A stretch of 64,000 nucleotides of DNA from Kazachstania africana CBS 2517 (taxonomy: Eukaryota > Ascomycota > Saccharomycetes > Saccharomycetales > Saccharomycetaceae), in assembly GCF_000304475.1 (NCBI RefSeq), contig NC_018946.1, positions 496,001 to 560,000 of the forward strand, in the 5' to 3' direction. The notes under the pieces were generated by a model. The model made no database searches, had not been told where the DNA came from, and saw only the letters and a program-made list of their open reading frames with translations. Positions 33,588-42,901 of the stretch are shown here, one piece after another; position 1 is the first letter of the stretch, and the number at the start of each line of letters is the position of its first letter. A program made the translations under genes and the position numbers.

Positions 33588-34227
33588 CTCCTACTCTCTT
33601 CCAGTGGTCCGGGGTATAATTCTATATATGGGGAGTTCAGTCTTGGCTTGGAGGTGGGATCGTTAGATGTACGTCTCCTCTGTACTGGGCTTATAGGCAC
33701 GATGCTTGTTTGAAAGAGTTGAATTATATAAATTGTGTCTGTACAATAGTATGTTGTTTTAAGTGGCATGGTAATAACGGTTTGCGATGTCAGGGAACCA
33801 CCAGTAGGAAACATCGGAATAATATTGAGTTGACAAGCAGTCACAATGGCAAAAGGAACAGAAGAATACAAGGTCAAAACAAGACTAAGAGAAATTTGAA
33901 TAGAATAGAACTTTCAGATGGTATTTATCTGGCGTCATGCAAGAGTAGCAACATGCACTCATATCCAACCGTAGCTACAATTCAAAAGATATAACCAATT
34001 CAACCAATACACGAGGACAGCTACCTTAAAATTGAAATTTTGGCAAGACTAATCGCTCTCTGTCGCTTTCCTCAGATGTCACAACGCAGCATGACTGTCA
34101 TAATTGCCCATAAAAACATACCTGTCAGAGTAAAGAACAGCCTCAAATACCCCCAACTGAACTGCGAAGTTTACAATTAAAGTGTGGTTCTCTGAATATT
34201 CACACTATCATTGCATATAAGTCAGGT

Positions 34228-34234
34228 CGGGTAA
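34228..34234 (+). promoter_or_regulatory. Reb1-type site upstream of SEY1
   Basis: CGGGTAA, an exact Reb1 core, about 125 bp before the SEY1 ATG. Confidence 0.45.
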
Positions 34235-34357
34235 CCCCAGCTGTTCATATTTTAAACAAACAACACGACTATAAGGAAGAAAAAAGTTTAGAATTCACCT
34301 CATTATGAAAGGGAACATTCCAGTTGACATAGATTTCATCCAGGGCATCTAACTAAA

Positions 34358-36769
34358 ATGGCTCCCGATAACCATGACCACACATTGGGGCATGAGTCAA
34401 TTCAATTAGTCAATGAATCTAAAGAATTTTCTACTGAATTGCTACCCTATCTTCAAAAAATTGCATCTTCAAACGTTGATAATTTAGTACAACCGCATGA
34501 AAGTTACCATGTTATATCAGTCTTCGGCTCACAATCTAGTGGTAAATCAACTCTATTGAACATCCTTTTCAATACCACTTTTGACACTATGGATGCTAAA
34601 GTGAAAAGACAACAGACAACAAAGGGTATTTGGCTGTCCCATACAAAACAAGTAAATACGACAAAGTCCGCAAACACACCTTTAGCTTCTGATATGTTTA
34701 TCTTAGATGTAGAAGGCTCGGATGGTGCTGAGCGTGGTGAAGATCAGGATTTTGAAAGAAAAGCTGCCTTATTTGCAATCTCTGTTTCTGAAGTTCTCAT
34801 AGTTAATTTGTGGGAACAACAGATTGGTTTGTACCAAGGTAATAATATGGGCCTTTTGAAAACCGTTTTCGAAGTTAATTTGTCTCTATTTGGTAAGAGG
34901 CATGAACATAAAATTCTCCTTTTATTTGTCATTAGAGATCATGTTGGCGTCACGCCATTGAGTAGCTTATCTGATTCGCTAATTAGTTCATTAGAAAACA
35001 TGTGGAAAGAACTAAACAAACCCCAAGGATGTGAAGATCTGGCTTTATATGATCTTTTCGATCTAAAATTCGTCGGTTTGTCACATAAATTGTTGCAAGA
35101 AGAAAAATTTGTTAATGACGTTAAAGCATTAGGTACTTGCTTTTCATTCCCAGAAAAGGAGGAATATTACTTCAAAAAGGAATATCATCATCTGTTACCT
35201 TTGGATGGTTGGAGCATGTATGCAGAAAATTGTTGGGAACAAATTGAACATAATAAAGATTTGGATTTACCCACTCAGCAGATTCTTGTGGCAAGATTTA
35301 AGACAAATGAGATTTTGAACGAATCTTTTGATGCTTCATTTATCAATGATGACACATTCAACTCAGAATTGAAGATTTTGATCGATGATATTGACTTAAA
35401 AGATTCGTTGTTTGAACTATTGAAAGTTGCCAAGAATAAATGTATTGAGCAATACGATATCCTGGCTTCTCGTTATAATAAAATGGTCTACATGGAAAAT
35501 AGAGCTGAATTATTGAAAAAAATAAGTAGCTTTCTGTATGATAATGCAGTCGTTGAGCTATCTGAAAATTTCATCAATAAGTTATTTACTGATATGGAAG
35601 ATAAAATGAAGGTAAGAGCGCAGGGACTCTCATTCTCCGAACAGTTAGATGATTGCGTTGATTCAATAAATGCAGATTACGATTTGTTGCTCGATAATTT
35701 TATGGATTCTGAATTAATTGTCATAGATCTAAAGGAAAGTTTGAAAGCTAGACTAGACGACTTGCTTTTAGGGAAAGTTAATGAGCTACGTACAAAGGAG
35801 ACTGATTTAATACTCTCACGTATCAGGAAAAATTTAAAGTTTTCAATAAAAGAGCAAATTCTACCTTTGCTGGCAAATCCCACTTTACAGATATGGGATG
35901 ATGTCATGTCAGCATTTTATGATTTGATTGACGAAGCTTTAGTCCCTTTCAAATCACAAGATTCAGACGACCTGGACTTTGGAATTGGTTTATCAGATAA
36001 TGAAGATAAAAATATTGCCGATAGAATAAAGCTATCTGGATGGCTAACATTGACGGTAATGATTCATGATTATTTGACGGAGGATACAATTGTAGGCTTA
36101 CTTAGAGATAGATTCGAAAACAAGTTTAGATTTGCTGACGATGACACTCCTATACTGTGGAAAAATGAACAACAAATAGATACCTCCTTTAGACTTGCTA
36201 AAGAGCATGCAATGGAGATACTATCTGTACTGTCCATCGTAAAAACTTCAGATAACGTGGAAGTTGTACCAGAAATCCCTAATTATCTTTTGGAAAATGA
36301 ATACACTGACGAACTTGGCATATATCATATTGACAGGTTTGCACATATCCTGAATGAATTACAGAAGGAAAAAATCTCGAAACAGTTTAGAAGACAAATT
36401 AATCTGACCGTACTCGATGCTAAAAGATCTATTATTACAAGCACCAATCATATACCAATGTGGATATATGCGATTATAGTTGTATTAGGATGGAATGAGT
36501 TTATGCTGGTAATAAGGAACCCAGTTTTTGTAACGTTATTGTTAATCGGTTCTGTTGCATTTTATTTTATTCACAAATTTGACCTCTGGGGTCCTGTTTT
36601 AAGTGTAGTAAATACAGCTATAGGAGAAACTAAAGAAACTCTTAAAGACAAGTTGAGGACGTTTGTTCTTGAAGAGGACTACGCCACCGCCAAAAACAGA
36701 GACATGAAAGACACACAAAGCTTCGAAACGGAAATTGTTAATGAAAAAATTGATAAACTCGATGATTAG
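34358..36769 (+). CDS. SEY1: dynamin-like GTPase for ER fusion (atlastin/RHD3 type)
   Basis: An 803-residue membrane GTPase that fuses ER tubules and keeps the reticular network. The G domain shows the P-loop GSQSSGKST (57-65), a threonine switch (QTTKGIWL), the DVEGSDGAERGED switch II, and the RD motif in FVIRDH. A long helical bundle follows. Two closely spaced membrane segments lie at about residues 700-740 (IPMWIYAIIVVLGW, PVFVTLLLIGSVAFYFI). A short cytosolic amphipathic tail ends the protein. Length equals the yeast family (776-ish) with a somewhat longer tail. Locus YOR165W. Confidence 0.97.
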   Translation: MAPDNHDHTLGHESIQLVNESKEFSTELLPYLQKIASSNVDNLVQPHESYHVISVFGSQSSGKSTLLNILFNTTFDTMDAKVKRQQTTKGIWLSHTKQVNTTKSANTPLASDMFILDVEGSDGAERGEDQDFERKAALFAISVSEVLIVNLWEQQIGLYQGNNMGLLKTVFEVNLSLFGKRHEHKILLLFVIRDHVGVTPLSSLSDSLISSLENMWKELNKPQGCEDLALYDLFDLKFVGLSHKLLQEEKFVNDVKALGTCFSFPEKEEYYFKKEYHHLLPLDGWSMYAENCWEQIEHNKDLDLPTQQILVARFKTNEILNESFDASFINDDTFNSELKILIDDIDLKDSLFELLKVAKNKCIEQYDILASRYNKMVYMENRAELLKKISSFLYDNAVVELSENFINKLFTDMEDKMKVRAQGLSFSEQLDDCVDSINADYDLLLDNFMDSELIVIDLKESLKARLDDLLLGKVNELRTKETDLILSRIRKNLKFSIKEQILPLLANPTLQIWDDVMSAFYDLIDEALVPFKSQDSDDLDFGIGLSDNEDKNIADRIKLSGWLTLTVMIHDYLTEDTIVGLLRDRFENKFRFADDDTPILWKNEQQIDTSFRLAKEHAMEILSVLSIVKTSDNVEVVPEIPNYLLENEYTDELGIYHIDRFAHILNELQKEKISKQFRRQINLTVLDAKRSIITSTNHIPMWIYAIIVVLGWNEFMLVIRNPVFVTLLLIGSVAFYFIHKFDLWGPVLSVVNTAIGETKETLKDKLRTFVLEEDYATAKNRDMKDTQSFETEIVNEKIDKLDD

Positions 36770-36798
36770 ATGATTACATTATATATTTGAAAAGTATA

Positions 36799-38130
36799 TT
36801 ATATGTTACTAATTAAATATCCCCATTGTTGAAAACATGATTCCATCTGTTCGTTTTCTTGGGCACTTCTCTTTATGAAAAGATGTTCCAGTATCTCTCG
36901 CCAAAATTCTGTAAAATTTAATAAAGCTGCTTTATCATGTGGAATCGAAACCAAGGATTGGGGGATATCTTTCCAGTCATGTTTCTTTAATTTACTCTGT
37001 CTAAAATATTCTGAGAAGACCGACACCCAATATTCATACAGACAATCACAGATACTTTCAAAAGTCAAAAGATGATCAGCTTCAAATCCAATAAGTTCGG
37101 TATCTTCACCGTACTCTTGAGTTATTACGTAAGTAATCGCCTTCTGTAAGATATTCCTAACTTCACTAAAAATATACTCAGACAGTTCTTGAAAATTAAT
37201 GTTTGATTGAATAATATTTTCCTGTGATACTGATTGGTCGTTATTCAATGACCCTTGATAGTTTGAATATCCATCTTGAGCTCCAAGTCTTAGCATATTT
37301 TCTTGATAAACCTTCTCCGCAATAAGACCACCGGTCATTCCTTCTCTATAAGATACAGTCAAAACGTCCTCTGTTAAAGCTTTTAGACATAAATTTTTGT
37401 CATTTGAAAGTAAAATAACGAAGTCTTTCAGATTATCCTTGAAGTATAGACAGCAATCTAGAATAGAGTCATCTTTTGTAGTATTTGGGTTCAATCTTTG
37501 TCTCAATTTTTGTCCCACCACGCCAGAGCCTACATTTGCAAGATTTTCGTAAATCCAATTGTTTGCAGTTCTCGCAAGTTCTCCGATAGAACTTTGTTTC
37601 TTTCGTGTAGCACCTGGTTCGATTTCGTTTACCTTGTTAGAGTTCTTGAGCCCATCCAATTCCTTCATTACTGTAATTGGAATGACTATTGAATGATAAA
37701 ATTTTGAGAAAAGTTTTCTGATGTCTTCCAATATAGTGAGATGCGACAATATAAAGTTAGTATCTACAATGAACATAGTTGGCCGCTTTGTTTTTATTGT
37801 GTCATTAATAGCGGTGTCCAACGTGGTCGCCTGCCTGTTATTAACATGTGTATTGAGATTTTCACACACTTTTATATCATTGACAAGGTGCAACATTGAA
37901 GGAGCACACTCTTCTGGTTTTGCTTCGGTCATTTCTATGTCCTCCTCATCTGGAAGCATGCTCAAATTTTCTTGCTTATTCCCCTTGTTGATACCTATCA
38001 GGTCGTCTAAGTCATTTAAGGTATATTTTTTGCCTTTAGCTTTCGAGAGATTTTTTGATTGAGTTTTACTCTTAGGTTTATCGTTTCGTATCTTGACTGA
38101 ATTACCCGCATGAACTGACTGTAAACTCAT
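36799..38130 (-). CDS. SWT1: Swt1-type PIN-domain RNA endoribonuclease of nuclear pore surveillance
   Basis: A 443-residue protein. A basic, low-complexity N-terminus leads to a PIN domain (about 117-260): FIVDTNFILSHL with the first acidic catalytic residue (D123), PITVMKELDGLK with the E-L-D pair, and DDSILDCCLYF with further acidic residues. The C-terminal HEPN-like helical part is present. Yeast Swt1 works in quality control of mRNPs at nuclear pores. It is convergent with SEY1 (29 bp apart). Locus YOR166C; length close to yeast (458). Confidence 0.93.
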   Translation of the reverse strand: MSLQSVHAGNSVKIRNDKPKSKTQSKNLSKAKGKKYTLNDLDDLIGINKGNKQENLSMLPDEEDIEMTEAKPEECAPSMLHLVNDIKVCENLNTHVNNRQATTLDTAINDTIKTKRPTMFIVDTNFILSHLTILEDIRKLFSKFYHSIVIPITVMKELDGLKNSNKVNEIEPGATRKKQSSIGELARTANNWIYENLANVGSGVVGQKLRQRLNPNTTKDDSILDCCLYFKDNLKDFVILLSNDKNLCLKALTEDVLTVSYREGMTGGLIAEKVYQENMLRLGAQDGYSNYQGSLNNDQSVSQENIIQSNINFQELSEYIFSEVRNILQKAITYVITQEYGEDTELIGFEADHLLTFESICDCLYEYWVSVFSEYFRQSKLKKHDWKDIPQSLVSIPHDKAALLNFTEFWREILEHLFIKRSAQENEQMESCFQQWGYLISNI

Positions 38131-38240
38131 ATTTACCTTCTTTTATCTGTACTCTACGTTCATTCCAAGAGATGAGTTTCCATATATCACTTTTTTTTCT
38201 AGTACGCTTTTTCTATAAAAATATCACTATAATATTTACA

Positions 38241-41200
38241 CTATGTATCGTCAAGGCTGATATTTATGATCTTCCATACAATGTCAGCAAGCAACATTGA
38301 CTTGGAGGAAATATCCTCCTGTGGAATTACATTTAAACAGCATAATATAATTTTTTCAATGGTGGATTCTGGTAAAAGCATTTCTGTCAGGGAAATACCT
38401 TCCAGTAGCATTTCGGACATAGCAACCAAGGTATCTTTTGTAAGTGGGGAGAATTTTTTACGTAATATGAGTTGGCCAGTTTTGAAAGAACTGACCTCTT
38501 TAATGTTTACGGCCTGCACGATGTACGATCTTTTAGATAAGATCTCCCAAAGATCAATAAATCTTCTTGATAGAAAATTACCGGAAAAATGAAGCATCTC
38601 CTTCAGACACTCACATGCAGGTTTGACGATGGAAAAATCCTTATCCACAGAGCACTCTACTATAGAGTCCCAACTTTGAGCGATCTGCGGTAGTAATGAA
38701 CTGTATTGCGTAGCTAGCAGTGGAATAATAAACTTTATAACTTTCAAGATTTGTACTCTTAGAGGTTTAAAAGGATGTCTCAGTAATCTGTCACCATATG
38801 CTAGAATCTGTAGGAGAATCTTATATGATTCCATTGGTATGGGAGACAGCCATTTTTCTTCCCCCTCTTGTGCTCCATTTTCGTTACTATTATTGATTTC
38901 GTCAGTCTCTGTGGTTTCATCCTCATCGTCACTATCATTTTCTAAGCCACTCATTTTTGATTCAAAGTATTCCTGGAAATTTTTTGGTTCATTCTTGTCA
39001 AATGGCAACTCTTCGTTTATATTCACTGACAGTTTTGGTTCGTTGTCTAGTAACGACAAAAGTTGTTCCACATTTGTGATATCCCACGGCTTGAAACTGC
39101 TTTGGACAAGATGGTCATTATCCAGTGTCCTGAAAGTATCAGAATTGATGTACGTCTTCTCAAACTCCAGGACAATTGTTTCAAATAACTGGAAAAATTG
39201 AAGACATAACTCGTTATATCCATGATAGTAATCCATTAATTTAAAAATAGTTTCAATAATATCTCCGAATTCTCTAATCACCCGTCCACCCACAATCCTA
39301 CAAATGACGGAAAGAACCATACCAATTCTGTTAGTCATGCCCAGATTCAACCTAGTTGAGATTGCATCTACCAAGTAATCAACATTTTCTGAAATCAGTA
39401 ATTTAACATCACCATTATACAAGCTCGAAGCGATTGTTATGGAACAAGACTGTGCAAATTGTCGAATTGCTGGGGAATTTGATGCCAAATTGTCTATGAC
39501 TATGTATATGTAATCAATTAATTCTAATTGGAAATCTTGAGGTCTCATCACTGTTGAGACTGTTTCAATAGTGGAAAGTATTGTACAGACAGCAGTCTCT
39601 TGCTCTTGCGTCATTGAATCAGATTGGCTTTCAACTGATATTAATAGTTCCTGTTCAAATTCACTGCAGAATCCTAATACGGTATAACATGCTTCACTAA
39701 CTAATTCGTCGTTGTCTGAGGAGAAGGTAGAAATATCGAGAAATTGGTCACCAGAGGTATTTAAACTTTTTAGCAAATTTAGTGCAACCCACAGTGAGAC
39801 AGATTTGCCTATTAAAGTTTGATTAGATGGGTCTGATAATAAGTCATTCAATAGAGGTACTATAGTTTTATCTTCGTAAAATCTTCTGCCAACGGCAAAG
39901 ATCAAATCTCTCAGAGATTTTTCCAACTCCCTTGGCTTATTTCTGAGTAATCTCAGGTCAGCATTTCTCTCCATTGCTTCCAAGATAGGGTCTGAAACAA
40001 TTATGGTACTGGATTGTTCAATGATTTTTCTATCCTGTCTTATTCTGAAAGTATTGTCGGTATGATCTAACTCTTCAGTTATCGTTTTTATTAGGAAATA
40101 GAGATGAGATGACTCGATATTATGAGAGTCAATTGCAAATGTTATTGACTCTACTTTTTCGTGCCTATCGAATCTAATCATATCAGGAAGTTGAGAAATA
40201 CCCTCAGTTATTACTTTCTGCCATACAGTGGCGAGTTCGTTATTAGTTTTCAATGGATCATAATGTAATTGCATAGATGTTTCAAGAAGGAAATCCAGAC
40301 AATCATATAATGAGCTGCAGCAATTGTTTAACAATGTAGATATAAACTCGCATAATGCAGTGTGTAAATTCTTTCTTTTCATTAGTCTTGGTATGAAGTG
40401 TCTAAGCGATAATTTGACCTGGCTTGATGTTGCTTTCAACCATTTATCATTTCTATGGGGGTTGTTAGTTTGAATGGATGATTTGGTCTCATTTTGTAAA
40501 ATATTTGACAGAGATTTCTTATTCAGTTTTGTATTTAACTTTTCATCGTTGTAAACTATAGATAGAAGTAGACTCGTCAATTTTAAGGCCTCTATAATAA
40601 CTTTGTTGTTGATTGTTAATCCAGGTTTTGCTAGCAATTTGGTGAGAGATGATATATTTCCTGGCAACACATACGATAAAGTTTCACCATTCTCAGTGGT
40701 TATTATATCATCATACAGAACATGTAGAGTGTGTATTATTTTCAATTGTAATTCTATTTGGTTGTTGTTCTTTTCATCTTCTAAAGAGTCTAGTAACAAC
40801 TTTATTGTTCTAGCAAGATTAGGTAATGTCTTATTCTTGAAATAATTTTGCTTATAATTTTGATTATTCAGAGATAAAACCAATTGATTTAATATCGTAA
40901 CGTTGGTGTCAATATGAACCACGTTATTTTCTGTGATCAGAAACAATATAATAGGATATAATTTGTTTAAGAGATTGATGCTCAATGAACCATCTGAATA
41001 CCAACATAATCTAAGAAGATGAGATATGATTAGAAGAAGATAATTAGTTTGTGAGGATCCTAATGAATCATGTTTCAGGAGATGTGAAATGGGTATGAAT
41101 ACATAATCTCCAAATGCTAATGGGAGGTCGTCACAGAAGGTTTCTAATTTTGAATTGATCAATTTTAATGAATTTAATAAATCGATGGAATTTGGATCAA

Positions 41201-41288
41201 AGGTTTCATTTGGTAAGAAAGCAAATTTTGACAGCTGTATACACAATGGTTTTATCTCATTGAATGCATTGTGTGCGGTTATATTCAT
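38241..41288 (-). CDS. TTI1: Tti1, TTT complex HEAT-repeat protein
   Basis: A 1015-residue HEAT-repeat protein of the Tel2-Tti1-Tti2 co-chaperone complex, which stabilises PIKK kinases such as Tor and Mec1/Tel1. It has repeated leucine-rich helices across the length, a conserved N-terminus (FNEIKPLCIQLSKFAFLP) and central LRLLRNKPRELEKSLRDLIFAVG. An acidic disordered insert (DDEDETTETDEINNSN) lies at about 780-800. In S. cerevisiae the gene is YKL033W, on another chromosome. Here it has been placed between SWT1 and RPS28, genes that are neighbours in S. cerevisiae. Same orientation as both. Confidence 0.88.
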   Translation of the reverse strand: MNITAHNAFNEIKPLCIQLSKFAFLPNETFDPNSIDLLNSLKLINSKLETFCDDLPLAFGDYVFIPISHLLKHDSLGSSQTNYLLLIISHLLRLCWYSDGSLSINLLNKLYPIILFLITENNVVHIDTNVTILNQLVLSLNNQNYKQNYFKNKTLPNLARTIKLLLDSLEDEKNNNQIELQLKIIHTLHVLYDDIITTENGETLSYVLPGNISSLTKLLAKPGLTINNKVIIEALKLTSLLLSIVYNDEKLNTKLNKKSLSNILQNETKSSIQTNNPHRNDKWLKATSSQVKLSLRHFIPRLMKRKNLHTALCEFISTLLNNCCSSLYDCLDFLLETSMQLHYDPLKTNNELATVWQKVITEGISQLPDMIRFDRHEKVESITFAIDSHNIESSHLYFLIKTITEELDHTDNTFRIRQDRKIIEQSSTIIVSDPILEAMERNADLRLLRNKPRELEKSLRDLIFAVGRRFYEDKTIVPLLNDLLSDPSNQTLIGKSVSLWVALNLLKSLNTSGDQFLDISTFSSDNDELVSEACYTVLGFCSEFEQELLISVESQSDSMTQEQETAVCTILSTIETVSTVMRPQDFQLELIDYIYIVIDNLASNSPAIRQFAQSCSITIASSLYNGDVKLLISENVDYLVDAISTRLNLGMTNRIGMVLSVICRIVGGRVIREFGDIIETIFKLMDYYHGYNELCLQFFQLFETIVLEFEKTYINSDTFRTLDNDHLVQSSFKPWDITNVEQLLSLLDNEPKLSVNINEELPFDKNEPKNFQEYFESKMSGLENDSDDEDETTETDEINNSNENGAQEGEEKWLSPIPMESYKILLQILAYGDRLLRHPFKPLRVQILKVIKFIIPLLATQYSSLLPQIAQSWDSIVECSVDKDFSIVKPACECLKEMLHFSGNFLSRRFIDLWEILSKRSYIVQAVNIKEVSSFKTGQLILRKKFSPLTKDTLVAMSEMLLEGISLTEMLLPESTIEKIILCCLNVIPQEDISSKSMLLADIVWKIINISLDDT

Positions 41289-41749
41289 CTTGTTTGCATA
41301 GCTGTTCTTTATTTGTTGTAGTGTTGTAATATGACAACAATCAAGAGATAGGTCTATATATCTGTATGGTAGTTGATTGTCAACATCTTGAAAAGTACTC
41401 TATAAAAAAAAAAAAAGGTTATATTATATTATTATTAGAATTATAGAAGGTTAGATATAAAAATATAGCTTAGATTTGTCCGGTAAGATAAAATAATATT
41501 GTTATAGTTAAACTAACTTTTTTGAACTTTTTAGATCGACTTCAAATCAGCATTATTCTTAATTAATTAATTCTACTCTTATCTGATCAAATTAACCATA
41601 ATAATCCATAAATTAAGTTAACATAAGTAGGAGAATCCATGATAATTAATCCCATAAAAAGAATAACCATAGGAAGAACAAAAAAAACCAAAATTAGTCC
41701 ATTAAAACTAAAAACAAATAACATTGTCTATCCTTGACGAAAAGCGTAC
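41289..41749. promoter_or_regulatory. TTI1 upstream / RPS28 3' region
   Basis: A 461-bp very AT-rich stretch with an A run at 41404-41417 and several TTAATTAATT-like strings. It must hold the TTI1 promoter and the RPS28 3' UTR, which in yeast RPS28B is known for a decay-regulating element. I see no clear hairpin by eye. Confidence 0.35.
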
Positions 41750-41953
41750 CTAACGTAAACGACGAGCTTCACGTTCGGATTCCATTAAGACTAAGATATC
41801 GTTTTCTCTGACTGGACCTTTGACGTTTCTAACAATGGTTCTGGAAGTGTCTTCTAAAAATTCGACACGAACTTGGGTGACACCACCACGAGAACCGGTA
41901 CGGCCTAAGACCTTGATGACTTTAGCTAAAGTAACAGGAGTTTTTGAATCCAT
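41750..41953 (-). CDS. RPS28: 40S ribosomal protein S28 (eS28)
   Basis: A 67-residue OB-fold protein of the small ribosomal subunit near the mRNA exit. It starts [20 protein letters not shown], contains [15 protein letters not shown], and ends [10 protein letters not shown], practically identical to S. cerevisiae Rps28. No intron, as in yeast. Locus matches RPS28A (YOR167C), next to GLN4. Codons are strongly biased, as expected for a ribosomal protein. Confidence 0.98.
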
Positions 41954-42901
41954 GATTGCTTTGTGATCTTGTTAAAGCAAAAGTCAAAATTCAAATTAAT
42001 TGTAAATTCAAAATAAATTAGCTATTAATTGTATTAAAGTTCCTCTTTCCTTTCGTGGCGGATTTTTTCAAAAAAATTTTCAAAGAAAAAAGTTGCGTCT
42101 GTCTTTTTGTACGGCCGACCAAAATTGCCACAGTTAATGCCACAGTTAACATTATGCATTACATTTTCCACGACACGAAATAGTCCTTACCATACGATTG
42201 TCTTAATATCTATAAAATACTTGCAATTTTCCCGTCTGTCGTCTTCTCAAATGTTATCCATTGATCCTAGTAAATATGTCTAGTACGAAGCACTACAACT
42301 TTTAACGAAAGTAGCAGTTCGTTAAAAATTTCCCAATCACTCACCACCACCCTACCAGATAAATAGCGTTTGACCTACATACTACTTTTATTTTTCCCGT
42401 AAACGTAGCGTCTTCTCATGACTGTTCACACATTCACACAGCAATGTATACGTTGAAACAAAAAAAGTAACACCTGAAATAAGAGTATAACTTACGCATC
42501 AAATGTGCTGCCCATGTCGCTGTCGCAACGACAAAACTGAACAAAATAGCTCTTTTCACAATTGGAAAATTAAAAAAAAGCCTGTAAACGTACAAGAAAA
42601 AATGCAAATTTTAATACGTATTTCTCAGTATATAGTCACCTACATCATCATCACCCAAAAAGTTGCCATCATCAGCCAAAAATGACACCATTCAACGCTC
42701 GTTTTCTCTCCCAAATTCGATAAATGTTTATAAGTCGTTTCGTACGAATTTGGTTTTTCAACTATCGAAAAAAAAATTTTCCTCATCAGTCTCTCGATGC
42801 TTATGAAAGGTAGTATTACTATCAACTTTTAGCTCCGTTTACAGTGCAAATAATTAGTCTCAGGTAGAACTATCCCCTGCATTGTCTTATTTGATTGCAC
42901 A
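41954..42901. promoter_or_regulatory. RPS28 / GLN4 divergent promoter region
   Basis: A 948-bp bidirectional promoter. It includes a perfect tandem 12-mer (42126-42149), T- and A-rich tracts, and an RRPE-like AAAAATTTT (42772-42780) followed by CTCATC (42782-42787), the PAC core reversed, on the GLN4 side. No clear Rap1 site was found for RPS28. Small ORFs here look spurious. Confidence 0.45.
42126..42149 (+). repeat. perfect tandem 12-bp repeat in RPS28/GLN4 promoter
   Basis: TGCCACAGTTAA occurs twice with no gap (42126-42137, 42138-42149), about 180 bp before the RPS28 start. It may be a doubled factor site. Confidence 0.6.

Larger units (their letters stand above)
33294..34357. promoter_or_regulatory. 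GET4 / SEY1 intergenic region
   Basis: A 1.06-kb gap with divergent promoters and a candidate small ORF (33441-33587). A Reb1-type CGGGTAA sits at 34228-34234 before SEY1. A TATATATACG string is at 33453-33462. The 33700-34000 stretch has open frames on both strands but none looks like protein by composition. Confidence 0.45.

Noticed and set aside
33563..33994. Opposed 94- and 104-codon ORFs before SEY1
   Set aside because: No hydrophobic or domain pattern and neither resembles a known protein; they overlap each other on opposite strands.
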